From NCBI GenBank assembly GCA_965229545.1, contig OZ245887.1, forward strand, positions 1,054,001 to 1,118,000: a stretch of 64,000 bases of DNA. The letters run 5' to 3'. The notes under the pieces are model-generated. The model was not told the DNA's origin. It did no database searches and saw only the letters and a program-made list of their open reading frames with translations. The stretch is from Megaera sp965229545 (GTDB lineage: Bacteria > Pseudomonadota > Alphaproteobacteria > Rickettsiales > Rickettsiaceae). Shown piece after piece: positions 46,548-56,108 of the stretch. Positions within the stretch are counted from its first letter, which is position 1, and each line of letters opens with the position of its first letter. The translations under genes and the position numbers were made by a program.

Positions 46548-48674
46548 TTATTTTCCAAATATTCTGAGAATAAAGACAATATCTTCTGCTGCTTCTTTTA
46601 AGTAATCAAACCTTGAAGAAGCTCCTTTGTGGCCAAAATCCATGTTGGTTTTAAAAATTATCAGGTTATTATCAGTTTTTTTGCTTCTAAGCCGTGCTAC
46701 CCATTTTGCAGCTTCCCAGTAACCTACACGCGGGTCAGTGAGTCCTGCGGTAACCATCAAGTGAGGGTAGTCTTGAGTTTTAACATTATCATATGGCGAA
46801 TAGGATTTTATGTAATCAAAATAAGCTTTTTCTTTTGGATTTCCCCATTCCTTGAATTCGCCAGGAGTAAGAGACAAGGTTTCATCAAGCATAGTGTTTA
46901 GGACATCCACGAATGGAACATGTGCGATTGCAGCCTTAAATAATTCCGGTTTTTCATTGATAACGTTGCCTATTAGCATACCACCGGCACTTCCGCCAAC
47001 TATTACTATATTTCCTTTAGTAGTGTATTTTTCTTCAATTAATTTCTGCGCTGCGGCAATAAAATCTTCAAATGTCCTTTTTTTAGTAAGGAATTTGGCC
47101 GCTTCATACCAATCATGACCTAGGTCGTCTCCACCTCTGATGTGAGCGATCGCATAAACAAATCCACGGTTTACCAAGGAAATCGCTGAATTTTTAAAAG
47201 CTGGTGGTACGGCATAACCATAAGAGCCATAGCCATATAAATATAAAGGATTGGAACCATCCTGTTTAAATAAAGATTTCTTATAAAGTAAAGTTATCGG
47301 AACTTTTACTTCTCCGGAACTAGCAAATATCCTTTTGGTAACATATTCATCAGGATCAAAAGCGCTTGGAATTTCCTGAATTTTTAAAATATCAAGCTGC
47401 TCATTGTCGAAATTATATTTGTAAACAGTATTAGGTCTATTTGGTGCTGAGTAATCGATACGTAAATCATTATGTTCAAAATTAGTGCTATAACCGGAAG
47501 CTGTATAAGATTCATCAGGGAAATGTACCTGTTTTGTTTTTTCGGTTTCTAAATCCTTGACCACAATCCAAGGAAGACCGTTATGTCGGTAATTTAGTAA
47601 AATATATTTTTCTGTTAAATCAAAACCTGATAGATATTTGCTAGAATCTTCCTTTATATATTCTTGCCAACCTTGTTGGATGTTATCTGTTTTTAGAATA
47701 TGAAAATTCTTTGCTCCCTGATTACTATACATATAAAAATAGTTATTACCATGGTCTACTGAATAAAGGATTTTATCAGCTCTTTTTTGAATAAGAGTTG
47801 GCGTAAAGCTTTTATCATCCATAGATAAATAATAGGACTCGCTGCTGTCATGCCCGCTTGTGTGAATGATAATATATTTTTTGCTCGAGCTTTTATTTAC
47901 TGAAACTGAGTATAAAATGTCTTTTTCATGATAAATTAGTTTATCGTCCTCGCTTTTTGTGCCAAGCTTATGAAACATCACCTTATCATGGCGCCAGTTT
48001 TCATCTAATGGAGTGTAGAAAAACCCTTCTCCGTTTTCATGCCAGACTACATCGCCAATGGTATTCGGAATTTGATCAGCTAAAAATTTCTTATTTACGA
48101 GGTCAAATATTGTTATTGTATATTTTTCGCCACCAGTGAAATCGGCTGAATAAGCCATAAATTTATGATCAGGGCTGATAGTAAAAGCGCCTATAGTAGT
48201 AAATTTTTTACCTTCGGCTAATTTATTGACGTCAAGAAGAATTTCCTCCGGATTTTGGATAGAGCCATGTTTTCTGCAGTAGATAATATAATCCTTATCT
48301 TCTTCGGTGCGCCAGTAGTAATAATAATCATCTTTCTGGATATAAGTAGATTGATCAGCCAGTTTTATTCTGCCTTTTAGTTCTTCAAAGATCATATCTT
48401 TTTGCTTGGCCAATGGATCCATAAAATGATTGAAGTAATCATTTTCTTCTCTTAGGTAATCTAATATGTCTTTATCCGTAATTTTTTCCGGCCAGCCTTT
48501 TCCTCTTAACCAATGGTATTCATCTTGGATTTCCGTGCCTTGAATTTTAAAGCTATAAGGTATTTTTTTTGCTATTGGAGGGGTTTGCATATTAATTTCT
48601 TGCTTAATAATTTCTAGAGGTTCTTGATATTTGTTGTAGCTCAAAACGGCGAATATTAATAGTTTAATCAGCAT
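46548..48674 (-). CDS. ptrB: Oligopeptidase B (protease II, S9A)
   Basis: This prolyl-oligopeptidase-family enzyme cleaves small peptides after basic residues. Of 708 aa, the first 28 look like a non-conserved extension; MQTPPIAKKIPYSF at 48590 is the likely true start. A seven-bladed propeller (about residues 80-430) precedes the alpha/beta hydrolase domain. The nucleophile Ser sits in GGSAGGMLIG and the catalytic His in DFGHKGASSR. SPYDNVKTQDYPHLMVTAGL carries the region preceding the acid. The gene is intact. Peptide scavenging would suit an amino-acid-dependent intracellular bacterium. Confidence 0.94.
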   Translation of the reverse strand: MLIKLLIFAVLSYNKYQEPLEIIKQEINMQTPPIAKKIPYSFKIQGTEIQDEYHWLRGKGWPEKITDKDILDYLREENDYFNHFMDPLAKQKDMIFEELKGRIKLADQSTYIQKDDYYYYWRTEEDKDYIIYCRKHGSIQNPEEILLDVNKLAEGKKFTTIGAFTISPDHKFMAYSADFTGGEKYTITIFDLVNKKFLADQIPNTIGDVVWHENGEGFFYTPLDENWRHDKVMFHKLGTKSEDDKLIYHEKDILYSVSVNKSSSKKYIIIHTSGHDSSESYYLSMDDKSFTPTLIQKRADKILYSVDHGNNYFYMYSNQGAKNFHILKTDNIQQGWQEYIKEDSSKYLSGFDLTEKYILLNYRHNGLPWIVVKDLETEKTKQVHFPDESYTASGYSTNFEHNDLRIDYSAPNRPNTVYKYNFDNEQLDILKIQEIPSAFDPDEYVTKRIFASSGEVKVPITLLYKKSLFKQDGSNPLYLYGYGSYGYAVPPAFKNSAISLVNRGFVYAIAHIRGGDDLGHDWYEAAKFLTKKRTFEDFIAAAQKLIEEKYTTKGNIVIVGGSAGGMLIGNVINEKPELFKAAIAHVPFVDVLNTMLDETLSLTPGEFKEWGNPKEKAYFDYIKSYSPYDNVKTQDYPHLMVTAGLTDPRVGYWEAAKWVARLRSKKTDNNLIIFKTNMDFGHKGASSRFDYLKEAAEDIVFILRIFGK

Positions 48675-48764
48675 TTACAAGTAAATATTTTTAAAGTTGC
48701 TAAGGTCCTGGTAAATTCTAGCTAGAATAAGAGCAAAACTGATTTTATAGAAACCAGGAAGAAC

Positions 48765-48841
48765 TGGTGGGCTTGAGAAGACTTGAACTTCCGACCTCAC
48801 GCTTATCAGGCGTGTGCTCTAACCAGCTGAGCTACAAGCCC
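48765..48841 (-). tRNA. tRNA-Ile (GAT)
   Basis: The minus strand gives an acceptor stem GGGCTTG/CAAGCCC, the D arm GCTCAGCTGGTTAGAGC, an anticodon loop CTGATAA (anticodon GAT) on stem ACGCC/GGCGT-type pairs, and the T loop TTCAAGT. CCA is encoded (48765-48767). Confidence 0.97.
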
Positions 48842-49000
48842 ATATAAATGGGTGAGCCAATTCTATAAAAATATCTAGCTTTGTCAAGTTTAAACCTCAG
48901 GCAACATAATTTTGCAGTTTAGATTAGAATAAAAGCTTAATTAATTATTTTTTATAAAGTATCAAATTATTAATATATTAATTAATAATTTGTAAAAATT

Positions 49001-50468
49001 ATGAGCATAGAAACCCTAAAACCTCTATTGAAGCCAAATTCCGTAGCACTTATAGGAGCAAGTATTAGGCCTAATTCTATAGGTTCTGTAGTTATCAAGA
49101 ATTTACTACAAAGTGGTTTTTGTGGATGCATTATGCCTGTTAATCTAAAAAGCCCGTCTATAGAAGGGGTGTTGTGTTACAAAGATGTTCAAAGTCTCTC
49201 AATGACTCCAGATCTAGCTATTTTTTGTATTCCGGCTGTTGGTATTGCTGCCGTGCTTGCCCAACTTGGTGAAAGAGGTACAAGAGCTGCAGTTATTATT
49301 TCTGCGGGTTTTGGTTCTAGTGAAGGGGAGGAAAGGTTAAGGCGCAAAAAAAAAAGAATTAATTGAAATAGCTAAGCATTATAATATCCGTTTAATCGGG
49401 TCAAATTGTGTAGGGCTTCTTATCCCTCCTATCGGTCTGAACGGAAGTTTTGCTCGTGTAACCCCAGATGTAGGTGATATAGGTTTTGTTAGTCAATCCG
49501 GTGCAGTAGTAACAGCGGTACTTGATTGGACGAAAAGTAAACATATAGGTTTTACTCACGTTATATCCATGGGGGACATGCTAGATTTTGATTTTGGAAA
49601 AGCGATAGAATATCTGGCAAAAGATACAGAAACTAAGACTATTATTTTATATATTGAAGCTATCACTAATGCTCGCAGTTTTATAGCAGCAGCAAGGGCG
49701 GCAGCCCTAGTAAAACCCGTGATAGTTTTAAAAACTGGACGTAGTGAAGAAGGAGCAAAAGCTGCGGCTTCACATACCGGATCACTTGCCGGAGCTGATG
49801 CGGTTTATGATGCAGTATTTCAACGCTGTGGGCTCTTGCGAGTATATGATATGAATGAGTTATTTGATACTATGGAGACATTAGCTCGTACTCAAGGACT
49901 TTGGGGTGATCGTTTATGTATCCTTACTAACGGTGGAGGGATAGGTGTGCTAGCTACCGATAAACTTATAGAGCTTGGGGAAAAATTAGCTCAGTTACAA
50001 GATAAAACAATAGCTCGTTTAAATGAAGTTCTACCCCGCTACCTGGTCACACGGTAATCCTGTTGATATTATAGGTGATGCCCCAGGAGAGCGTTATGCA
50101 AATGCATTTCGTATTATTATGGAGGATACCAATGTTAATGCCATTTTAGTTCTAAACTGTCCGGTAGCAATTGTACCTAGCCTACAACCAGCAGAAGCGA
50201 TATTAAATGCTTATCAGGCAAGCAATAGACATCCCAAACCGGTTTTGATTGCTGCATGGCTTGGAGAGGGAGCTCCTGCTGCGGCAAGACAATTATTTGC
50301 GGTTAATGATATTCCGTCTTATGCTACTCCAGAAAGTGCAATAGAAGGGTTTAAGCGTATGGTTGAATAATTATTATAATAGGAAAAAATCGTTAATCTC
50401 TCATGAAGAGCATCAACGATTCCATCATAAAATTGCTCACGATATTTTGCAAAAGGCGATTGATAATA
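49001..50468 (+). pseudogene. CoA-binding / ADP-forming acyl-CoA synthetase-like gene, frameshifted and cut by IS630
   Basis: The N-terminus has a CoA-binding Rossmann fold (SVALIGASIRPNSIGSVV), followed by the succinyl-CoA ligase-like segments FVSQSGAVVTAVLDW and GRSEEGAKAAASHTGSLAG. Family members either make acetate plus ATP from acetyl-CoA or, when fused to a GNAT domain, acetylate proteins. Lesions are a run of ten A near 49349 (frameshift), an extra C near 50036 and an indel near 50370. The restored tail reads RKKSLISHEEHQRFHHK and IS630 copy 7 interrupts it at 50469. The ATP-grasp or GNAT part that should follow is absent. Confidence 0.8.
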
Positions 50469-50877
50469 TTACTCCGGCCTTTAAATATTGAACTAATATT
50501 AGAGAAATGATATAATGATATAATGATATTGTATCAAGAGTAATAACAAAATGTCTAATAAAAAATTATCACCAAGCGATCTCAAGATATTAGGAAAGAA
50601 AGCAGTGGAAGCAATAGTTATACATGGAATAAGCAAGAAACAAGCATCTATTACCTTTGGGTTTTCTAGGAGTTCTATATGGAAATATCTTAAAGAGTAC
50701 AAAATTTCTAAGGAAGAAAGCTTTCGCTATAAGAAGCGAGGAGTAAAGGTAGGAACAGGATCTAAAATCAGTAAAAATCAAGAAGAGGAATTAAAATCTA
50801 AAATTTTATCACATACACCTGATGAATTGGGAATGGATTATACGTTATGGAATAGTAAAGTGGTACAAGAATATATA
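50469..50877 (+). mobile_element. IS630-family element, copy 7 (5' fragment)
   Basis: The left end and the first 108 or so transposase codons (start 50551) are present, then the copy stops at 50877, where IS630 copy 8 begins in opposite orientation at a TA. Its missing 3' part does not reappear beyond copy 8. It shares the variants KILGKKAVEA and KISKEES with copy 8. Confidence 0.9.
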
Positions 50878-52009
50878 TTACTCTGGCCTTTAAATATTGA
50901 ACATTATATAGTAGCATAAGCTATTTCTTTCTTTTTTAAATAATTTTGAATTTTTATACCATTAAACTGAATTTGTGTTAAATAGGACCGTACATTAATT
51001 GTTAAATCTTTTACTGATTTTAGTACTAGAAAATTATTGGAGTTAGCTTTGACATTTTGGTTTACAAGTTCTTGTGGATTCATATCAGGACAATATGATG
51101 GTAAATAAAACAATTCTAGCTTGTCCTTATGTCTTTCTACATAAGCTTTTACCTTTTTACTGTGATGCACTCTATGATTATCTAATATCAAAAATATTTT
51201 CTGCTTAATTTGTCTGATCAGTCTACCTAAAAATTCAATACACTTTTTGCTGGTAAAATTATCTTCAAATACCATCTAGTTCATAAACCCTTGCGGACTA
51301 ATAGCAGCTAGCATATTACATTTAAATCTTGAGCCACTTCTCTTGATTGCTGGGGTCTTGCCTTTAAGACCATATGTTTTACCTCGATTATCTGTTGATT
51401 GTATCCCCATTTCATCTCCCCAATAAATTCTAGCACTTTCTTTCATTGCACGAGACTTGATTTCTGGATATGTGACTGTTAACCATTCTTTTATCTTCTC
51501 TGGATTACGTTGATAGGCTGATTTAATTGGTTTTTGAGACGTAAAACCCAATCTATTCATAATTTTTCTTATAGAACGCCTGTTATACTGATAAAGGTAA
51601 TTGGATTCTATATATTCTTGTACCACTTTACTATTCCATAACGTATAATCCATTCCCAATTCATCAGGTGTATGTGATAAAATTTTAGATTTTAATTCCT
51701 CTTCTTGATTTTTACTGATTTTAGATCCTGTTCCTACCTTTACTCCTCGCTTCTTATAGCGAAAGCTTTCTTCCTTAGAAATTTTGTACTCTTTAAGATA
51801 TTTCCATATAGAACTCCTAGAAAACCCAAAGGTAATAGATGCTTGTTTCTTGCTTATTCCATGTATAACTATTGCTTCCACTGCTTTCTTTCCTAATATC
51901 TTGAGATCGCTTGGTGATAATTTTTTATTAGACATTTTGTTATTACTCTTGATACAATATCATTATATCATTTCTCTAATGTTAGTTCAATATTTAAAGG
52001 CCGGAGTAA
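50878..52009 (-). mobile_element. IS630-family element, copy 8
   Basis: A 1132-bp complete copy. The left neighbour is IS630 copy 7 and the right neighbour is an IS21 istA fragment, so the two TA flanks come from unrelated sites. Confidence 0.92.
50904..51935 (-). pseudogene. IS630-family transposase with in-frame TAG (copy 8)
   Basis: The frame is full length except for TAG at 51276-51278, where other copies have the TGG of FMNWMVFED. The stop falls between the first and second catalytic Asp. Additional private changes near the C-terminus are NQNVKANSNNFLVL and YLKKKEIA. Confidence 0.92.
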
Positions 52010-52295
52010 TAACTCAATATATTTTCTTATTGTATCCCTCGATAGATCAAATGATCTGGCTATCTGTCTTTGGCTGTTACCTTTGATGTGCTGGTACAGC
52101 ACTTCTCTAATTGTTGACATACTATATTTCCTCATTCAATTTAATTTAAACTCTAATTTAGTTAACAAATAAATTAACTAAATTAGCATTGTTCTTTTCT
52201 TTTGAAAGTGGACTTCTCACCTGGCGCAGGGGTGGACTAGTATGCTTGGCGCAGATTCTTTTTTAGTGGCCTAGTATACCCCCTGGCGCACAACA
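52010..52295 (-). mobile_element. IS21-family fragment, copy 4 (left end with istA start)
   Basis: This holds the IS21 left end, the three terminal repeats and the first 41 or so codons of istA (start ATG 52135 on the minus strand). It is cut at the TA used by IS630 copy 8. The terminus CCTGGCGCACAACA ends at 52295. Confidence 0.88.
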
Positions 52296-52314
52296 AGGGT
52301 TGGGCGGAAGAATT

Positions 52315-52446
52315 ATGAATAAATCTATAACACCTGAAGTTGCTGCTCAAGCTCGAGGCATTGGCGATTCGATTAGGCCTACTAGGCCTAGATCGCCTGT
52401 TTCGCCTCTTAAGGTCGCTGGAAAACAAATTTCTTTAGAAAGATAA
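52315..52446 (+). CDS. Short ORF, possibly the C-terminus of a broken gene
   Basis: A 43-codon frame reads MNKSITPEVAAQARGIGDSI, a Pro/Arg-rich stretch (RPTRPRSPVSPLK), and ends ISLER. The frame is open upstream to the IS21 end at 52295 (GLGGRI). It may therefore be the tail of a protein whose body was removed by IS21. The unstructured basic character is typical of a disordered terminus. No family is recognised. Confidence 0.4.
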   Translation: MNKSITPEVAAQARGIGDSIRPTRPRSPVSPLKVAGKQISLER

Positions 52447-52466
52447 TAGATGTAAGCATTTAAACC

Positions 52467-55400
52467 TTATCGTAATTTTGCAACTTCTATAGATACAATT
52501 TGGTTATCTAACTCAATATCTGCAGTGTATTCCGGTTTAAAATCTTTTCTGATTTCACTAAGCGTTTGCTCAGTAATAAACGCTCCATAATTTGCTAAAA
52601 CGGGTTCCAGGTTAGCGTCAGATTTAATATTTAGCTTAATTCGATCTGATACCTCAAAACCTGCATCTTTTCTTGCTTGCTGGATAAATCTAACCAAATC
52701 ACGGGCTATTCCTTCCTCTTCAAGTTTTTTAGTTATTGCAAGGTCTAGCTTAGCTAAACCTATACTATTAGATAAAGCTTTTACCCCTTTTATGCCTTTT
52801 TTAGGTTCCATAACCAGGGTATATTCTTCCGGTAATAATACAATACCAGAAACAAATAGTTTTCCGCTGGCCTCGTGCCAGTTACCGGATTTAGCAGCTG
52901 CTATTATTTCTTTCATTTTTTCTGGAAGCCTTTTACCCAGTAATGGAAAATTAATAGAAAGTTTTAAGTTTGCATATTCTTTAATATCTTCCTGATAAAT
53001 TATGAATTTGGTGTTAACTTCATCTTTAATCAAATCTTCAAAATGTTTAATATAGCTATCATAAGTGCCTATATCTACTCCCTCCAGATGGATTAATAAC
53101 TTGCTTAATGGTTGACGAATGCGGATATTCTCTTCACTGCGGATGAATAAAGCAGCATTACAGATATCTAGTACCTGATCCATTGCTTTAACTAAATTTT
53201 CCTCAATTTTTATGCTATCTACATTCGGGAAATCTTCTAAATGAACAGATGGCCCCCCAGTTAAGCTACGATATATATTTTCTGAAATTAAAGGTAGTAA
53301 CGAACTCATAGCTTTCATCATAACTTCAAGGCATGTGTAGAGGGTATTATAAGCTGATAATTTATCCACATCCTGTTCAGTTTTCCAGAACCTGCTTCTA
53401 CTTCGTCTAATATACCAGTTATTTAACACTTCAAAGAAATCAGTTATCGCGGCATATGCCTCTACAGTATCAAACTGGTCCATACTATTTTTTATTCTTC
53501 CTACAACCATTTTAAGCTTGGATAAAATATATCGATCTAGGATATTACTACTTGAAATATCGTATCTTCCCTTAATGCCGTCGAGATTTGCGTATAAGCA
53601 GAAAAAATGATAAGCATTCCAAATTGGTTTTATAAACAACCGCAGGGAATCAAAAACCACTTTTCCGTCTTTATCAATAAGTAACTCTTGGCCTCTGACG
53701 ACATTAGACGAAAGCATAGTGACTCTTAAAGCATCTGAGCCGTATTTATCAAACAATTCAAGTGGATCAGCATAATTATTGAGGCGCTTAGAAAGTTTCT
53801 GACCTGTAGAGTCCAGTATTACTCCGTGGCAGATACAGTTTAGGAATGGTGGACGATCAAAAAGCACAGTAGAGAGAACCATTAATGTATAAAACCAACC
53901 GCGTGTCTGAGCAGAATATTCAACAATAAAATCGGCGGGGAAATGGCTTTCGAACCACTCTTTGTTTTCAAAAGGATAGTGAGCTTGCCCGTAAGGCATC
54001 GAACCGCTTTCAAACCAGCAGTCAAATACATCCTCTACTCTTACCATCATGGATTTACCGCTCGGGTCATCCGGATTTGGTCTTGTTAATCTGTCAATGA
54101 AAGGTTTGTGCAAGTCTTCAATTTTTACTCCAAAATCTTCTTCAAGCTCTGCGCAAGAGCCATAAACGTCAATTCTAGGATATTTAGGGTTATTTGAACG
54201 CCATACCGGAATAGGCGTTCCCCAAAAACGATTTCTACTTATAGACCAGTCCCTGGCATTTTCTAGCCACTTACCGAACAAGCCATCCTTAACGTTGCCT
54301 GGTATCCAATTAATTTGTTGGTTTAACTCAACCATTCTATCTTTAAATTCTGTAACTTTAACATACCACGAAGGCACGGCTTTATAAATCAAAGGTGTGT
54401 CTGTCCGCCAGCAATGGGGATAATTATGAATATATTGCTCGGTTTTAAGCCAATTACCTTGGTTCTTTAATTTTATAATAATAGGGTCGTTTGCTTCAAA
54501 CACTTGCATGCCGGCAAAATCTGAAACTTCAGCAGTAAATTTTCCGGCATTATCTACCGGACAAACTAGCTCTATACCCTCTTGTTGGCATAAAACTTGA
54601 TCATCTTCACCAAAACCAGGAGCCATATGTACAATTCCTGTTCCATCTCCCTCTATTACAAAATCTCCGGTTAAGATTTTAAAGCTATTGGGGTGATCCT
54701 TAAAATAATTAAAAATAGGCTTATATTTTAATCCTGCTAATTCCTTTCCCTTAACAGTTCTAAAATCTCCTTTTCCTTTTTCTATGTTTAACTCTTTTGC
54801 GTAGTGATTAAGGGCAAAAGAAGCAATTATGTAACAAATATTTCCATTTGGTACAAATACGTAGTTAAAATCGCTATTTACTGCTAGTGCCAAGTTCGAA
54901 GGTAATGTCCAAGGAGTTGTGGTCCAGGCAAGTATTCTATATTCTATAAACCCTTTAGGTGCATTTTGGGGTTTATCAGTTAGTACGAAGCTAACAGTCA
55001 CCGCTTTATCTGTTCTCTGGCGGTAGGAATTATCCAGTCTCGTTTCAAAATTAGACAAAGGAGTTTCACAAGCCCAAGAGTAGGGCATTACTCTCATCGA
55101 TTCATAAATTAACCCTTTATTATAAAGCTCTTTAAAAGCCCAAAGGACAGATTCCATATAATTCTTATCCATGGTTTTGTAAGAGTTATTGAAATCAATC
55201 CAACGTGCCTGGCGATTTACATATTTTTCCCAGTCACTAGAATATTTCATCACCGATAAGCGGCAATGATTGTTGAATTTATCAATACCATATTCTGAAA
55301 TTGCTATTCTGCCTGAAAAACCAAGTTCCTTTTCTGCTCCCATTTCTGCTGGAAGACCATGACAATCCCACCCAAATCTCCTTTCTACCTTTTTGCCTTT

Positions 55401-55652
55401 GGTAGTTTGATAACGGGCAAATACATCTTTAATAAAACCAGTTAATAAATGCCCGTAATGAGGTAAACCATTAGCAAAAGGAGGGCCGTCGTAAAAAATA
55501 AATTCATTATTCTGATCGCCGATTTTAGCTTTGCGATTTTCCACTGATTTGTTAAAAATATTATTTTCTTGCCAGTATTTTAGAACTTCTGCTTCTATTT
55601 CGGGGAAGGAAACGCTTGATTTAATATCTGGATAAAATTTATTATTACTCAT
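52467..55652 (-). CDS. ileS: Isoleucyl-tRNA synthetase, long (archaeal/eukaryotic-like) type
   Basis: IleS charges tRNA-Ile. At 1061 aa it is longer than the roughly 940-aa common bacterial form. The HIGH-type motif is GLPHYGHLLTG (near residue 65) and the KMSKS-type motif is GQKLSKRLNNY. The editing domain and anticodon-binding domain (DFFEVLNNWYIRRSRSRFW) are present. Rickettsia are known to use an IleS of the archaeal/eukaryotic-like group that can resist mupirocin. It is the last gene of a tight minus-strand cluster (coq9, lipoprotein, 76-aa protein, ileS). No defect is seen. Confidence 0.96.
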   Translation of the reverse strand: MSNNKFYPDIKSSVSFPEIEAEVLKYWQENNIFNKSVENRKAKIGDQNNEFIFYDGPPFANGLPHYGHLLTGFIKDVFARYQTTKGKKVERRFGWDCHGLPAEMGAEKELGFSGRIAISEYGIDKFNNHCRLSVMKYSSDWEKYVNRQARWIDFNNSYKTMDKNYMESVLWAFKELYNKGLIYESMRVMPYSWACETPLSNFETRLDNSYRQRTDKAVTVSFVLTDKPQNAPKGFIEYRILAWTTTPWTLPSNLALAVNSDFNYVFVPNGNICYIIASFALNHYAKELNIEKGKGDFRTVKGKELAGLKYKPIFNYFKDHPNSFKILTGDFVIEGDGTGIVHMAPGFGEDDQVLCQQEGIELVCPVDNAGKFTAEVSDFAGMQVFEANDPIIIKLKNQGNWLKTEQYIHNYPHCWRTDTPLIYKAVPSWYVKVTEFKDRMVELNQQINWIPGNVKDGLFGKWLENARDWSISRNRFWGTPIPVWRSNNPKYPRIDVYGSCAELEEDFGVKIEDLHKPFIDRLTRPNPDDPSGKSMMVRVEDVFDCWFESGSMPYGQAHYPFENKEWFESHFPADFIVEYSAQTRGWFYTLMVLSTVLFDRPPFLNCICHGVILDSTGQKLSKRLNNYADPLELFDKYGSDALRVTMLSSNVVRGQELLIDKDGKVVFDSLRLFIKPIWNAYHFFCLYANLDGIKGRYDISSSNILDRYILSKLKMVVGRIKNSMDQFDTVEAYAAITDFFEVLNNWYIRRSRSRFWKTEQDVDKLSAYNTLYTCLEVMMKAMSSLLPLISENIYRSLTGGPSVHLEDFPNVDSIKIEENLVKAMDQVLDICNAALFIRSEENIRIRQPLSKLLIHLEGVDIGTYDSYIKHFEDLIKDEVNTKFIIYQEDIKEYANLKLSINFPLLGKRLPEKMKEIIAAAKSGNWHEASGKLFVSGIVLLPEEYTLVMEPKKGIKGVKALSNSIGLAKLDLAITKKLEEEGIARDLVRFIQQARKDAGFEVSDRIKLNIKSDANLEPVLANYGAFITEQTLSEIRKDFKPEYTADIELDNQIVSIEVAKLR

Positions 55653-55664
55653 GGTTTACTGTCG

Positions 55665-55895
55665 TTAATAGTTTTGCGGAAAAGAAGTGCTAAAATCATT
55701 CCCTGTGTACACTGCTCTTTTTGTAGGAGGAATAGTTTTTAACAACGTATTACGCCTATTTTCTTTTTCAATTTTAATTTTTTCTTTATTAGTCAATTTT
55801 TTATTTTGTGGTAAATCTGATCCTTGAGTTCTTTTATTTGCAAGAGCTTGACTTTGTTGTTGTAAATGCAAGTTAGATTTTTCAATTTTGCTCAT
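55665..55895 (-). CDS. Hypothetical 76-aa basic protein
   Basis: A polar, Lys/Gln-rich protein beginning MSKIEKSNLHLQQQSQALAN with a probable helical stretch (KLTNKEKIKIEKENRR) and a C-terminal TSFPQNY. No signal peptide or membrane segment is evident. It lies 12 bp upstream of ileS and 3 bp downstream of the lipoprotein gene, so it is very likely co-transcribed. I do not recognise the family. Confidence 0.65.
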   Translation of the reverse strand: MSKIEKSNLHLQQQSQALANKRTQGSDLPQNKKLTNKEKIKIEKENRRNTLLKTIPPTKRAVYTGNDFSTSFPQNY

Positions 55896-55898
55896 TTC

Positions 55899-56108
55899 CT
55901 AGTAACTTAAGCTATAATCGAATAATTTTTGGTTTTCTGATATTAAAGGATCAGTTGTTGTTATTACTATAGATTCTGGTTCTTGATTCTGGGTATTAGC
56001 TCGCAACTCGGGTTTCGCAGATGGTCTGCTATGTACATCTTTGCTATTACAACCAACAAGACTGAAGATTAGGAAAATATTTATAATAAATAACGTGTTT
56101 TTTTTCAT
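55899..56108 (-). CDS. Small putative lipoprotein (69 aa)
   Basis: The N-terminus (MKKNTLFIINIFLIFSLVGC) is a lipoprotein signal peptide with lipobox LVGC at Cys20. The mature part is short, polar and probably disordered (KPELRANTQNQEPESIV). Its start ATG overlaps the coq9 stop by one base, indicating translational coupling. The role is unknown; it should be anchored in an envelope membrane. Confidence 0.75.
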   Translation of the reverse strand: MKKNTLFIINIFLIFSLVGCNSKDVHSRPSAKPELRANTQNQEPESIVITTTDPLISENQKLFDYSLSY

